From Opitutia bacterium (lineage in GTDB: Bacteria; Verrucomicrobiota; Verrucomicrobiae; Opitutales; UBA953), in NCBI GenBank assembly GCA_947488485.1, contig CANKZO010000103.1, forward strand, positions 1-7,683: a stretch of 7,683 bases of DNA, given 5' to 3'. The translations under genes were made by a program, and so were the position numbers. Shown piece by piece: positions 1-7,332 of this stretch; the first letter of the stretch is position 1; every line of letters starts with the position of its first letter. Below the pieces are notes generated by a model that was not told where the DNA came from, did not search any database, and saw nothing but the letters and a program-made list of their open reading frames with translations.

Positions 1-2
1 GC

Positions 3-455
3 AACGACAACGGCTTCCCTCGGCGCAACTGGGATTCCCACGAAGACATCGCCCGCGACCACGCCCCGCTCTCGCTCGGCATGGCAAAAGGTACCGCGGC
101 TCTGATTCAGGATCTCAAGGACCGCGGCATGTTCGAGGACACCCTCATCCTCTGGACCACCGAGTTCGGCCGTATGCCGTGTGCCCAGGGCGGCAAAGGG
201 CGCGACCACAATCCCTTCGTGTTCACCAACTGGCTGGCCGGCGGCGGCATCAAGGGCGGCGTCACCCATGGCCCGAGCGACGAATGGGGCTACAAGCCCG
301 CCGACCGCTCGCACTTCACCCAGGGCTACGATATCCACGCCACCGTCCTGCACCTCCTCGGCCTCGATCACGAGAAACTCACCTTCCGTCACAACGGCGC
401 CAACCGCCGCCTCACGGACGTCCACGGACACGTGATCAAGGAGATCTTGGCGTAA
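3..455 (+). CDS. DUF1501 family protein, C-terminal part (5' end outside window)
   Basis: The reading frame is open from the first full codon at position 3 to a TAA at 453-455, giving the last 150 residues. Counting from the window edge, the visible motifs are WDSH (10-13), EFGR (54-57), GRDHNP (66-71), the helix DIHATVLHLLGLDH (110-123) and TDVHG (138-142). This is the characteristic C-terminal half of DUF1501 proteins, which have an alkaline-phosphatase/sulfatase-like fold and are abundant in Planctomycetota and Verrucomicrobiota. The conserved His, Asp and Arg residues suggest a metal-dependent hydrolase-like site, but no activity is established for the family. In those phyla DUF1501 genes usually sit next to a DUF1553/DUF1549 cytochrome-like gene, which would lie upstream of this window. 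An internal ATG at 81 is not the start, because the family motif WDSH lies before it. The C-terminus appears complete. Confidence 0.93.
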   Translation, partial: NDNGFPRRNWDSHEDIARDHAPLSLGMAKGTAALIQDLKDRGMFEDTLILWTTEFGRMPCAQGGKGRDHNPFVFTNWLAGGGIKGGVTHGPSDEWGYKPADRSHFTQGYDIHATVLHLLGLDHEKLTFRHNGANRRLTDVHGHVIKEILA

Positions 456-460
456 AGAAG

Positions 461-502
461 TTCTAGGTTCTTGGTTCGTTGTTCTTAGTTATTTGTTCTG
501 GC
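461..502 (+). repeat. Degenerate heptad repeat, unit TTCTTGG
   Basis: Six consecutive 7-bp units begin six bases after the DUF1501 stop codon. The first two are TTCTAGG and TTCTTGG, and the later ones diverge (for example TTCGTTG and TTCTTAG). Every unit starts with TT, and the phase is exactly 7 bp from 461 to 496. The block is much more T-rich than its GC-rich surroundings. Confidence 0.7.
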
Positions 503-608
503 ACGTGGGAAACGAGGTAGGGACGAGATTGCCATCACGTCCGTGGGCGAATGGAGATCGGATTGGTCGGTGACCTTGCCCGGCTCGACGCGCGGGCTAG
601 GCGAACGT

Positions 609-626
609 CGGCCATGGCAATGGCCG
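609..626. other. Small perfect hairpin (7-bp stem, 4-base loop)
   Basis: CGGCCAT at 609-615 is the reverse complement of ATGGCCG at 620-626, with GGCA as the loop. No T-tract follows, so a standard intrinsic terminator is not supported. A related near-palindrome, GGTCATATGGCC, occurs at 7423-7434 in the gap before the cyclase gene, at a comparable place relative to the other shared segments. Confidence 0.5.
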
Positions 627-654
627 CCCTACCCGATGCACCGCAGCATCACTC

Positions 655-699
655 CCGGTTTCCGGTCTCCCTTTGAGCCCTGTCTCTCCCCGTGTCCCC
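655..699. repeat. Dispersed intergenic repeat, right half (copy upstream of 781)
   Basis: This segment starts with CCGGTTTCC, continues with TTGAGCCCTG and ends with CTCCCCGTGTCCCC. The same three blocks in the same order occur at 7447-7495, upstream of the cyclase start. Read on the opposite strand, its first part gives GGCTCAAAGGGAGACCGG, which matches the + strand sequence GCTCAAAGGGAAACCGG at 5704-5720 and the related sequence at 7387-7403. It therefore belongs to the same repeat family in inverted orientation. Confidence 0.65.
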
Positions 700-722
700 A
701 TGTCACCTTGCCCACGTGCCCC
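691..722 (+). repeat. Degenerate 8-bp-period repeat, consensus CRTGYCMC
   Basis: Four adjacent octads begin with CGTGTCCC and CATGTCAC. The TG dinucleotides fall exactly 8 bp apart at 693, 701, 709 and 717. The third and fourth units are more diverged. The block sits between the shared dispersed segment and the 7-bp-period leader repeat. Confidence 0.5.
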
Positions 723-732
723 CTGACGACGC

Positions 733-767
733 TTCATCCTTTATCCCCCATCTTTCATCCTCCATCT
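733..767 (+). repeat. Heptad pyrimidine repeat, consensus YYYATCY, in the leader of the DUF6807 gene
   Basis: Five perfectly phased 7-bp units all fit YYYATCY; TTCATCC occurs twice (733-739 and 754-760) and the others include TTTATCC and TCCATCT. The array ends 13 bases before the ATG at 781. It leaves no purine-rich ribosome binding site, so translation initiation here is probably not Shine-Dalgarno driven. Confidence 0.75.
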
Positions 768-780
768 TGAGTTCCACCCC

Positions 781-2094
781 ATGCGTCTCCTCGCCTCCCT
801 TCTGCTGCTCACCGTCGGCCTGAACGCCCAGACAATCACCATCGCGCCGGCCCCTGTCGATCGAGCAGCGCTGATCGTAAGGGTACCCCTTTATCCGTTC
901 ATCGTTCAGAGGAATCTCAAGCGCCTCTGCGCCTTCGATGCGGCGGGCAAAATCTACCCCCTGCAGGAGGAAAACATGAATCCGCAGTTTAGGCCGCAAG
1001 CCGAGATGCTCCGGGAAATGGAACGAATGAATGTCGAAAACGCCGCTATCGCCGCCGGTCAGACGCCGCAGGACCCGGTCCGACACCTGATTCTTGTGCT
1101 CGGTTTCGTGCCGGCGAACAAGACGACCTCCTTAGATATCCGCGAAAATGACAACCCAGGGAAGGTGCTTGGAAACGTGAAAGGCCAGGACGGCGTGACG
1201 ATGTCCATCGACGGCCGCGAAGTGCTGAATTATCGCACGGATAAGAAAAGGAAGCCACGTCCCGAGATCAGCGACGACATCTTGCGCGCCGGCTACCTGC
1301 ATCCGGTCCGCTCGCCTTCCGGCGCCATCGTCACCGGCGACTACCCGGCCAATCATCCGCACCACCACGGTATCTGGACGCCTTATACCAAGGCGATTTT
1401 CCAAGGCCGCACCACCGACTTCTGGAACATGCAGAACAAGAAGGGACGAGTGGATGGCGCTGGGTACGGCTTCGGATCACTTTTCGGAAAGCCTGGGGAT
1501 GCCTGCCCCGTCTACGAGAAGCTTGACGCCATGACCGGGATGGTCGACCTGACCGGACCGAAGGAGACCACGGCCCTATGGGACTCTTGGAGCCTGCGCC
1601 TTTACGATATCCCCGACGCGCCTAAGCCCATGCATGTGTTCGATCTCACGACCGAACAGGCGTGCGCGACGAACGACCCGCTCGAGCTGCCTCAGTATCA
1701 CTACGGAAGTTTCGGCCTCCGCGGACCTGAGGCATGGGACGGCAAGGACGGCGCCCGCTTCCTGACCTCCGAGGGCATCACTGACCGCAAGAAAGGCGAC
1801 GGTACCCGCGCCCGCTGGTGTTATCTCGGCGGCAAGACCAGCGCCGGCCTCTCCGGCACGGCCGTCCTGGGCTTCCCTGATAACTTCCGCTTCCCGATGC
1901 CCCTGCGCCTTCATCCGGACATGCCCTACTTCTCGATCGTCCCGCAGAAGCTCGGCGCCTTCTCCATCCAGCCCGGCAAACCCTACGTCACCCGCTACCG
2001 CTTCGTCGTCACCGACGGCGAACCCGACGCCAAGCTCTTCGATGCCTGTTGGAACTCGTTGGCGCATCCGGCGGTGGTGAAGGCGGGGAAGTAG
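781..2094 (+). CDS. Secreted DUF6807 ('PmoA family') protein
   Basis: The product has 437 residues. The first 16 (MRLLASLLLLTVGLNA, then Q) form a standard signal peptide, which fixes the start at 781. The family signature lies at residues 169-216: an RAGYLHPV segment, GDYPANHPHHHGIW (186-199) and DFWN (213-216). This His-rich block is the hallmark of the DUF6807 family. Databases often label the family 'PmoA' or methane-oxygenase-like, but it is unrelated in function to particulate methane monooxygenase, and its real activity is unknown. It is frequent beside dehydrogenases and glycan-catabolism genes in Planctomycetota and Verrucomicrobiota, so a role in extracytoplasmic carbohydrate processing is plausible. 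The clustered histidines could bind metal, which is inference. Residues 60-100 are Met/Glu/Gln-rich and fit the rest of the family less obviously. The last 27 codons have a close counterpart in the remnant at 5527-5607. Confidence 0.88.
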   Translation: MRLLASLLLLTVGLNAQTITIAPAPVDRAALIVRVPLYPFIVQRNLKRLCAFDAAGKIYPLQEENMNPQFRPQAEMLREMERMNVENAAIAAGQTPQDPVRHLILVLGFVPANKTTSLDIRENDNPGKVLGNVKGQDGVTMSIDGREVLNYRTDKKRKPRPEISDDILRAGYLHPVRSPSGAIVTGDYPANHPHHHGIWTPYTKAIFQGRTTDFWNMQNKKGRVDGAGYGFGSLFGKPGDACPVYEKLDAMTGMVDLTGPKETTALWDSWSLRLYDIPDAPKPMHVFDLTTEQACATNDPLELPQYHYGSFGLRGPEAWDGKDGARFLTSEGITDRKKGDGTRARWCYLGGKTSAGLSGTAVLGFPDNFRFPMPLRLHPDMPYFSIVPQKLGAFSIQPGKPYVTRYRFVVTDGEPDAKLFDACWNSLAHPAVVKAGK

Positions 2095-2095
2095 G

Positions 2096-2135
2096 CGGAA
2101 GCGGCTAGCGGTTGGCGGGTGGGAAATATAGCTTC
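2096..2135 (+). repeat. Short copy of the post-stop repeat, heptad GGTTGGC
   Basis: Immediately after the DUF6807 stop there is AAGCGG, then 7-bp-phased units GGCTAGC (2103-2109) and GGTTGGC (2110-2116), then GGGTGGGAAATATA. The same arrangement follows the DUF6807 remnant (5611-5643) and the sialidase-fold gene (7333-7355, where AGGAATATGA corresponds to the GGGAAATATA here). It appears to be a shortened member of the dispersed family. Confidence 0.55.
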
Positions 2136-2224
2136 AGGTCTTAGGTCGCGATCACGGGTACGGGACGGGTTCGGACGTCAGGCGGGGACGACAACACCTC
2201 CCTATCCACCATTCTGCCTTCACC

Positions 2225-2294
2225 TACCTATCTCAAAGTAACCGCCAGTAAGATAAATGTGACTAACGACGCGCCCCGTGGTAAATAATAGTCG
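2225..2294 (+). promoter_or_regulatory. AT-rich region, presumed promoter of the sigma factor operon
   Basis: The last 70 bases before the sigma factor are clearly more AT-rich than their surroundings and include GTAACC (2238-2243), TAAGATAAA (2249-2257) and GTAAATAATA (2281-2290). TAAGAT resembles a sigma-70 -10 box, but no well-spaced -35 box is evident. The AAC in GTAACC resembles the core of many ECF -35 elements, which would fit autoregulation, but no clear -10 partner can be assigned. Base composition and position support a promoter; the exact elements are not resolved. The rest of the 2095-2294 gap shows only the short repeat copy. Confidence 0.3.
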
Positions 2295-2819
2295 ATGGCC
2301 CCTTCTGCTTTTGACGAAAAGCGCTTCATCGCGGAGCTGACCAGGCACCAGCCGGCCATCGGTTCCTTCTGCCACGCCCAGTTGGGAAATCGGCAGGAGG
2401 CACAGGAAGTCCTTCAGACGACCTGCGTCACGCTCTGGCAAAAGGCTTCCGAGTGGGATCCCTCCAGACCTTTTCTCCCTTGGGCTTTCGGCATCGCCCG
2501 TTTCACGGTGATGGCCCACCTGCGCGACCGCGGGCGAGAACGCCTGATCTTCGACGAGGACGTGGTCCGCTCGATGGCGGACGAATCGGAAACCTGCGCG
2601 GCGCGACACGAGGACCGACGCGAAGCCCTCAGGGAATGCTTCGAACGCCTTAACGACGAGAATCGAGAGCTGCTCCGACTCCACTACGTCGCCGGCCACT
2701 CGATCAAGGAACTCTCCCGACATTTCGAACGGGGCGAAAGTGCCCTGAAGATGAACCTCCTCCGGCTGCGCGAGCAGCTGAGCCACTGCGTCACCCGACG
2801 CCTCACCTCCCTTTCATGA
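2295..2819 (+). CDS. ECF-type RNA polymerase sigma factor
   Basis: The product has 174 residues and the two-domain layout of a group IV sigma-70 factor. Region 2 spans about residues 8-90 and includes a QLGN segment, the EVLQTTCVTLWQKA helix and WDPSRPFLPWAFGIARF, a very typical sigma-2 core motif of the planctomycete/verrucomicrobial ECF group (often listed as Rhodopirellula/Verrucomicrobium family). Region 4 spans about residues 112-165 and includes ECFERL, RELLRLHYVAGHSIKELS and a helix-turn-helix ending in ALKMNLLRLREQL. Length is normal for the class. The start at 2295 follows an AT-rich region and gives the usual short N-terminal lead-in; no Shine-Dalgarno sequence is evident. The stop codon overlaps the next start (ATGA at 2816-2819), indicating translational coupling with the membrane protein that follows and strongly suggesting that the two work as a pair. 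The target promoters are unknown. Confidence 0.95.
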   Translation: MAPSAFDEKRFIAELTRHQPAIGSFCHAQLGNRQEAQEVLQTTCVTLWQKASEWDPSRPFLPWAFGIARFTVMAHLRDRGRERLIFDEDVVRSMADESETCAARHEDRREALRECFERLNDENRELLRLHYVAGHSIKELSRHFERGESALKMNLLRLREQLSHCVTRRLTSLS

Positions 2820-3787
2820 ACGACCCAAACGTCAGCCTGGAGTGTCGACTACTGCTCCTACTCGAATCCGCTCGGGAGGGCGACCAGATCGCCAGGGTAT
2901 CCCTGAACGACATCGTTCGCAATGATCCGCATGCCCGTGCCGTCCTGAGCCGGTTACTGGCCGAAGAACATGCGCTCCTCGAACACCTGAGGGACGACGG
3001 TATCGCCACCTTGCTCGCCCCAGCGCCCGCCATCGGTCGTCCCGCTACGCGCCCAACGGCCTCACGCTGGCGCACCCTAAGCGCGGCCGCCGCAGGTCTC
3101 ATCCTCGGACTGGCTTCCGCTTCCTTGCTCTTCGGCTTCACCCTCGTCACGTCCGCACCCCGGCAACTGCCGATCGCCGACCCCGGCTTCGAAGCGAACA
3201 TAGCCCCACTGGCAGGAGGCATCCCTTCCAGCTTCGGCGTATGGAGCGGCGATTTCGCAAAGAGCGTCGGCCCAGAGCAAGGCATCACGCCCCATGAAGG
3301 AACACATATGCTCCGTTTCCTCAGTTCCGATTCGCAAGACCCAGCACCCGCCCGAGCCAATCATGGCAATCTCTATCAATTCATCGACCTCCGCTCGCTA
3401 CGGGCAACGATTTCTGACGGATCGACGACGGTGGACTGGTCTGCCTGGTTCAACCGCATTTCGGAGCGTTCAGTTCCGCCGACGCAGTTCGAGGCCAGCA
3501 TGTGGGCTTTCAGCGGAGACCCTTCGGTCGTTCGCGCCAACTGGGTCGGCAATCTCCACCTAGAACTGGCCTACAGCACATGGCGGACCGTATCGGACGA
3601 CGACCCCAAGACCTGGCAGAAGATCTCCGGCAGCCTGATTGTGCCGCCAAACACCGACTTCCTCGTCATCGAACTCAAGGCTATGCCCGGCGATCAGTCG
3701 CCCAAGGACGAGGTCTTCCACTTTGCCGGGCATTACGCCGACGATGTGCAGCTCACGCTACGCCGATATGCGCACCCCAAACCCTGA
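2816..3787 (+). CDS. Single-pass membrane protein, probable anti-sigma/sensor partner of the ECF factor
   Basis: The product has 323 residues. Residues 1-85 are a charged, helix-rich cytoplasmic segment (an ESAREGD stretch, then [17 protein letters not shown]), comparable in size to the N-terminal part of sigma-partner membrane proteins of Planctomycetota and Verrucomicrobiota. One hydrophobic helix follows at about 87-112, preceded by Arg residues, which places the N-terminus inside. The rest is extracytoplasmic and looks like a carbohydrate-binding or galactose-binding-like beta sandwich: it opens with IADPGFE (120-126), has a GVWSGD turn (141-146) and GTHMLRF (162-168), and closes with YADDVQLTL (307-315). 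The zinc anti-sigma motif HxxxCxxC is absent; the only Cys is residue 10. I do not recognise a FecR domain. Position and topology support an anti-sigma or sensor role; this is inference, and the ligand is unknown. The start overlaps the sigma factor stop by 4 bp. Confidence 0.75.
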   Translation: MNDPNVSLECRLLLLLESAREGDQIARVSLNDIVRNDPHARAVLSRLLAEEHALLEHLRDDGIATLLAPAPAIGRPATRPTASRWRTLSAAAAGLILGLASASLLFGFTLVTSAPRQLPIADPGFEANIAPLAGGIPSSFGVWSGDFAKSVGPEQGITPHEGTHMLRFLSSDSQDPAPARANHGNLYQFIDLRSLRATISDGSTTVDWSAWFNRISERSVPPTQFEASMWAFSGDPSVVRANWVGNLHLELAYSTWRTVSDDDPKTWQKISGSLIVPPNTDFLVIELKAMPGDQSPKDEVFHFAGHYADDVQLTLRRYAHPKP

Positions 3788-3803
3788 GCACCCTACCCTC
3801 TCC

Positions 3804-5435
3804 ATGAATACCATCGCCCACCTGACCCATAGAGCCGCCTGGCTGCCAGCCTTGCTGGCATTTGGCATTGGCCTGACGACCGCCTCCGCCCAGACCGTCG
3901 CACCTACCGGCAAAGCTCCTAGCTTAGAGTACAAGCTCGAGACCGTCGCCATCGAGTCCGGCGAGCGTCAGACGATCTACCGGACCTATGACCACATCGA
4001 AGCACCGAATTGGTCGCGCGATGGCAGCTATATGCTTTTCAACTTCAAAGGCGGCATCTATCGCATTCCGGCCGATGGCGCCGCCAAGCCGCTGAAGCTC
4101 GACACCGGGGCGGCAAGGAAATGCAACAATGACCACGGGATCTCTTTCGACGGGCGGCTCCTCGCGGTGAGCGCACGAACCGAGGAGAAAAAGTCGCAGA
4201 TCTACGTCCTGCCGATCTCGGGCGGAGAAGCACGTCTGGTGACGCCGCTCGCTCCCTCCTACTGGCACGGCTGGTCGCCCGACGACCTGACGCTGGTCTA
4301 CTGCGCCGAACGCGATGGCAACTTCGACATCTACTCCATCCCGGCCGCGGGCGGGGTCGAAAAACGCCTGACGAGCAACCCGGGACTGGACGACGGCCCC
4401 GAATATTCCCCGGACGGGAAGCATATCTATTTCAACTCCGAACGCGACGGCACCATGCAGATCTGGCGGATGAAACCGGACGGTTCCGCCCAGGAGCGGG
4501 TCATCGCCGATGAGCGTCGTAACTGGTTCCCACATGTCTCGCCGGACGGAAAATTGATCGCTTACATCAGTTTCAGCAGGGATGTCATCGCCGATGACCA
4601 TCCCGAGAACCGCGACGTGATCATCCGCCTCATGCCTGTCGGCGGCGGCCCGATCCGCGATCTGGTGAAGTTGTTCGGAGGCCAAGGCACGCTTAACGTC
4701 GCCTCATGGTCGCCTGACAGCAAGAAGCTCGCCTTCGTCAGCGTCACCAAGCCCGTGCCTCCGGACTGGTCCTTACCGGGCATGCCTAAGCCGAACTTCC
4801 ATAAGCAGGTGCCGCCGCCCGCCGATTTCCATCGTCCGTCGGTTGTGCTGAACCAGCCGATGGGCATCTTCGAGGGCCAGGCCGATGTCGGCGGCCCCCT
4901 CCTGCCCGGCAACTGCACGTTCGACGCGCGCACCGGCCGCTACCGGCTGACTTCGGCTGGCTATAACATCTGGTACACTCGTGACGAGTTCCGCTACGTG
5001 TGGAAAAAGATGGAAGGTGATGCGACGCTTAGCGCCACCATCGAGTTCCCCTACCAGGAAGGCTATTTCGACCGCAAGGCCGTGCTCATGTTCAGGCAGG
5101 ACCTGAGCGACGACTCGAAGACGGTCATGGTGGGGTTGCACGGTGGCGGCCTGATCCATCTGGCCCAACGTTCCGAAAAGGGACAGAAGATCACCGAAAG
5201 CGCCCGTCTCAAGGCCGAGGGCAGGCCGCCCGACGCCAAGCCTATCCGGCTCAGCATCACGAAACACGGCGATACCTATGCCATGTTCGCAAGCCTCGAC
5301 GGCGAACCGCTCCGGCAGATCGGCACCTCGACCGAACTACGTCTCGAAGGCCCCTTCTATGTCGGCATCGGCTTCTGCTCTCATCAGCCGGTCACCGTCG
5401 ATAACGCGATCCTGTCAGACGTGACGCTAAAATAA
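3804..5435 (+). CDS. Secreted TolB-like beta-propeller protein with C-terminal lectin-like domain
   Basis: The product has 543 residues. The start at 3804 is chosen because it yields a signal peptide ([19 protein letters not shown], cleavage near residue 29), while the longer open frame from 3639 would run inside the preceding gene. Residues about 55-316 carry PD40/TolB-type blades, marked by WSRDG (70), ISFDG (113), WSPD (157), YSPDG (201), VSPDG (245) and WSPDS (302). The spacing of 43-44 residues is regular apart from the last, so about six blades are present. Residues about 350-543 form a separate domain ([11 protein letters not shown] near the start, AILSDVTL at the end) resembling concanavalin-A-like/DUF1349 lectin domains. 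The protein is probably periplasmic or secreted and may bind glycans or other proteins; no catalytic residues are evident. It lies 16 bp after the membrane partner, so it probably belongs to the sigma factor operon. Confidence 0.85.
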   Translation: MNTIAHLTHRAAWLPALLAFGIGLTTASAQTVAPTGKAPSLEYKLETVAIESGERQTIYRTYDHIEAPNWSRDGSYMLFNFKGGIYRIPADGAAKPLKLDTGAARKCNNDHGISFDGRLLAVSARTEEKKSQIYVLPISGGEARLVTPLAPSYWHGWSPDDLTLVYCAERDGNFDIYSIPAAGGVEKRLTSNPGLDDGPEYSPDGKHIYFNSERDGTMQIWRMKPDGSAQERVIADERRNWFPHVSPDGKLIAYISFSRDVIADDHPENRDVIIRLMPVGGGPIRDLVKLFGGQGTLNVASWSPDSKKLAFVSVTKPVPPDWSLPGMPKPNFHKQVPPPADFHRPSVVLNQPMGIFEGQADVGGPLLPGNCTFDARTGRYRLTSAGYNIWYTRDEFRYVWKKMEGDATLSATIEFPYQEGYFDRKAVLMFRQDLSDDSKTVMVGLHGGGLIHLAQRSEKGQKITESARLKAEGRPPDAKPIRLSITKHGDTYAMFASLDGEPLRQIGTSTELRLEGPFYVGIGFCSHQPVTVDNAILSDVTLK

Positions 5436-5443
5436 TCAGGTCA

Positions 5444-5607
5444 ATGCCCCGCCTCCTCCTGGTCCTTCTGCGCGCCGCCTCCGGCTCCGCCGCCGAACCA
5501 AGCCAGAAGCTGACCGTGACGGAGGCGACGGCGAACCCGACGCCAAACTCTTCGATGCCTGCTGGAATTCGCTGGCGCATCCGGCGGTGGTGAGTGTGGT
5601 GAAATAG
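5444..5607 (+). pseudogene. Remnant of a second DUF6807 gene (internal deletion, out of frame)
   Basis: An ATG at 5444 begins a signal-peptide-like sequence (MPRLLLVLLRAASGSAAEPS, then QKLTV) such as a DUF6807 precursor would have. At about 5510-5527 the DNA passes into the end of a DUF6807 gene. Read in another frame, 5527-5607 encodes DGEPDAKLFDACWNSLAHP, then AVVSVVK and TAG, matching the C-terminus of the intact protein at 781-2094. The two parts are out of frame: translation from 5444 stops at a TGA (5591-5593) after 49 residues. Nearly the whole coding region, more than 1 kb, is missing. Over 5527-5593 the remnant matches 2014-2080 at 63 of 67 positions, and all four differences are synonymous in the intact frame. 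It starts 8 bp after the TolB-lectin stop. A real small protein from 5444 is possible but unlikely, because its second half is an off-frame reading of conserved coding DNA. Confidence 0.85.
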
Positions 5608-5610
5608 GTT

Positions 5611-5746
5611 CAAGCGGATAGGGGTTGGCGGTTAGCGGTTGGGAGAGCCATTCGTTTCGGGTGGCAGGTGGCAGCCACAGGTGGCTGTTGGCGGGTAAAA
5701 CATGCTCAAAGGGAAACCGGATGATTGGCGGGGAGCATGGGTCCGC
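5611..5746 (+). repeat. Dispersed intergenic repeat, left half (copy A)
   Basis: This fills most of the gap between the DUF6807 remnant and the sialidase-fold gene. It begins with heptads GGTTGGC, GGTTAGC and GGTTGGG (5623-5643), continues with TTTCGGGTGGCAGG, then GCTCAAAGGGAAACCGG and ATGATTGGCGGGG, and ends near GTCCGC. The same blocks in the same order occur at 7333-7436 after the sialidase-fold gene. Copy A contains an extra short inverted repeat, CAGCCAC (5672-5678) and GTGGCTG (5681-5687), absent from the other copy. It lacks the right half (CCGGTTTCC to GTGTCCCC). The remainder of the gap, to 5789, shows no promoter I can define. Confidence 0.7.
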
Positions 5747-5789
5747 TGGCTTGCTATTAGGCCCTACAAGCCGACACTCCGATCGCCCC

Positions 5790-7322
5790 ATGAAAGCCTC
5801 TCTGCCTTTGCTGACCTTCCTGGCTACCATCGTCCAGGCGCTCGCCGCCGGCCATGACCCGATCATCCTGACGGCCCATCAGCTCTCGATCGCGACGGGC
5901 AAGCCCTCTTTGGTCAATATGACCAACGGAACGACCTACCTCCCGGTCTGGTCGCTATCCGGCGGCACAGAAGGCCAGTCTGTCGTGGGCCTCGTCGCGC
6001 TTCCTAAAGACTGCGCGGCGGTGAAGGTCGAGATCGTCGTGACGACCGACGAAGCCGCCGCCGAACCGGGACTCGAAGACGTCTACCGCGTCCACCTTTC
6101 GCAGATGGTAGAGAATGCCCCGCTCACCGAACGTTATCTCGGCAATCCGGTCCGGACGACCGTGCCGACCAAGGCATTCGTCACCCGCACCATCGTGCTG
6201 GAGTCCTATCGGAGCATCGTTCCGGGGGCACCCCTTAGCGTCCGCATCCAGCGTGAGCCGAAAGACCCGGGCAATACTTTTATCCGTCCTGCCGGCCTGG
6301 CCTTGGTAAAAGTCACGCCGCTCCCCGCGACCCCCAAGCCTTTCATCGTCGAAGACACCAAGGGCTACAACTCCTGGCCGATGATGCAGGCCATCGGTGA
6401 CAAGCTGGTCTGCGTCTATAGCCGCGGCTCCGCGCATACCATCAACGAAGACGCCCGTCAGGCCTTTGCGCGGACTTCTTCGGATCGTGGCCGCACCTGG
6501 ACGCCGGAGACCGTGGTGGCCAACACGCCTGGCTACGGCGAGGTGCCGGTCGGCAAGGGCCTCGACTCCAAGGGCGCGGCGCTCTTCTGGATCCGGCGAG
6601 TCGGTAAAGAATGGCAGCAAGACCTTTACCGCACCACGGACGGCATGAACTTCACGCTGATCACGACCCCGAAGCTCTCCCCTGCTCCGATCCAGATCAC
6701 GGACATCTTCACCGTGCCGAAGGTCGGCCTGATGTGCCTGTGGTTCTCCGGCGGCTATGCCGAGGGTAACGACCACGCTTGGGGCACGCTCACGAGCGCC
6801 GATGATGGAGCCACCTGGAAGCAGACCACGGTCGAGTCCGGCCTGAGCAGGGCCCAGTGGCCCACCGAGCCCTCGGCTGTCCACCTCGGCGACGGCAAGA
6901 TCCTCGCCATCGGACGTTGCGAAGTATGGGGCGGCGGCACCACGGCCCGCGCCCAGCACCAACTGACCTCCCTCGACTCCGGTGTGACCTGGAAACACGT
7001 CCAGACGAACATCGGCGAAGTCATGGGCTCGACCCCTACCCTCGTCCTCGATGCCAAGACCGGGCTGGTCAGCAATTACTACTACCAACGCGGTAAGGGC
7101 GGCGTCCTCCGTCGTCGCGTCGTCGACCCGCACTTCATCTTCGATCGCCCGCTGCAGTGGCCCGTCTCCGAAGCGATCGCCGTCGGCAGCGAAGACCCGA
7201 CCGAAGCCGGTAATATCAACGCCACCTTCATCGGCGACACCCATTACCTCGCGCTCTATTCAGGCCACTCCCCGAATACTTCCGTCCTCGTCACCGAAAC
7301 GGCGGCACCGAGCAAGAGGTAG
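5790..7322 (+). CDS. Secreted sialidase-fold (BNR/Asp-box) protein
   Basis: The product has 510 residues. The start at 5790 gives a clear signal peptide (MKASLPLLTFLATIVQALA, then AG); the frame stays open upstream to 5625, but that DNA is the dispersed repeat. Residues about 22-180 look like an N-terminal beta-sandwich domain. Residues about 185-505 form a sialidase-type propeller with three canonical Asp boxes, SSDRGRTW (230-237), SADDGATW (336-343) and SLDSGVTW (394-401), and a degenerate one near 282-288. The CVYSRGSAH segment (208-216), with Arg212, resembles the start of the active-site region in sialidase-like families. R376 (AIGRCE) and R434 are other candidates for an arginine triad, which I cannot confirm without a structure. 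The fold is well supported, but the substrate is not: many such environmental proteins are not true sialidases. It sits in a cluster of exported glycan-related proteins and is separated from both neighbours by repeat-bearing gaps. Confidence 0.85.
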   Translation: MKASLPLLTFLATIVQALAAGHDPIILTAHQLSIATGKPSLVNMTNGTTYLPVWSLSGGTEGQSVVGLVALPKDCAAVKVEIVVTTDEAAAEPGLEDVYRVHLSQMVENAPLTERYLGNPVRTTVPTKAFVTRTIVLESYRSIVPGAPLSVRIQREPKDPGNTFIRPAGLALVKVTPLPATPKPFIVEDTKGYNSWPMMQAIGDKLVCVYSRGSAHTINEDARQAFARTSSDRGRTWTPETVVANTPGYGEVPVGKGLDSKGAALFWIRRVGKEWQQDLYRTTDGMNFTLITTPKLSPAPIQITDIFTVPKVGLMCLWFSGGYAEGNDHAWGTLTSADDGATWKQTTVESGLSRAQWPTEPSAVHLGDGKILAIGRCEVWGGGTTARAQHQLTSLDSGVTWKHVQTNIGEVMGSTPTLVLDAKTGLVSNYYYQRGKGGVLRRRVVDPHFIFDRPLQWPVSEAIAVGSEDPTEAGNINATFIGDTHYLALYSGHSPNTSVLVTETAAPSKR

Positions 7323-7332
7323 GAATAGGTCG

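Larger units (their letters stand above)
456..780. other. 325-bp intergenic region made largely of short-period repeats
   Basis: I see no convincing gene here. An open frame at 543-770 encodes a Pro/Ser/His-rich low-complexity peptide with no domain and is explained by the pyrimidine-rich repeats. In order, the gap holds T/G-rich heptads (461-502), a diverged stretch, a perfect small hairpin (609-626), a segment shared with the gap before 7558 (655-699), 8-bp-period C/T-rich units (691-722) and 7-bp-period pyrimidine units (733-767) that run up to the ATG at 781. No clear sigma-70 promoter or T-tract terminator is visible. Confidence 0.6.

Noticed and set aside
461..767. CRISPR array
   Set aside because: The units are only 7-8 bp and contiguous, with no spacers and no cas genes nearby.
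543..770. Small plus-strand gene of 75 codons
   Set aside because: Its composition is low complexity (Pro, Ser, His, Cys) and results from reading through the C/T-rich repeats. No recognisable domain is present.
781..2094. Particulate methane monooxygenase subunit A
   Set aside because: The 'PmoA' label on this family is historical. The protein is soluble and secreted with an HPHHHG motif, and lacks the membrane helices of methane monooxygenase.
3639..3803. Upstream extension of the TolB-lectin frame
   Set aside because: It overlaps the end of the membrane protein gene in another frame and encodes no conserved sequence. The ATG at 3804 gives the signal peptide.
3924..4685. Minus-strand open frame (253 residues) opposite the TolB-lectin gene
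   Set aside because: It is explained by codon bias on the + strand, where regular SPDG blades prove the coding frame.
5444..5593. A 49-residue small secreted protein
   Set aside because: Its second half is an off-frame reading of DNA that encodes the conserved DUF6807 C-terminus, so a deletion remnant is the simpler explanation.
5625..5789. Upstream extension of the sialidase-fold frame
   Set aside because: This DNA is the dispersed intergenic repeat, also present after 7322. The ATG at 5790 starts a signal peptide.
5955..7244. Long minus-strand open frame (429 residues) opposite the sialidase-fold gene
   Set aside because: It is an antisense shadow of a GC-rich gene. The translation is Asp/Gly/Arg-rich with no domain, whereas the + strand has a signal peptide and Asp boxes.
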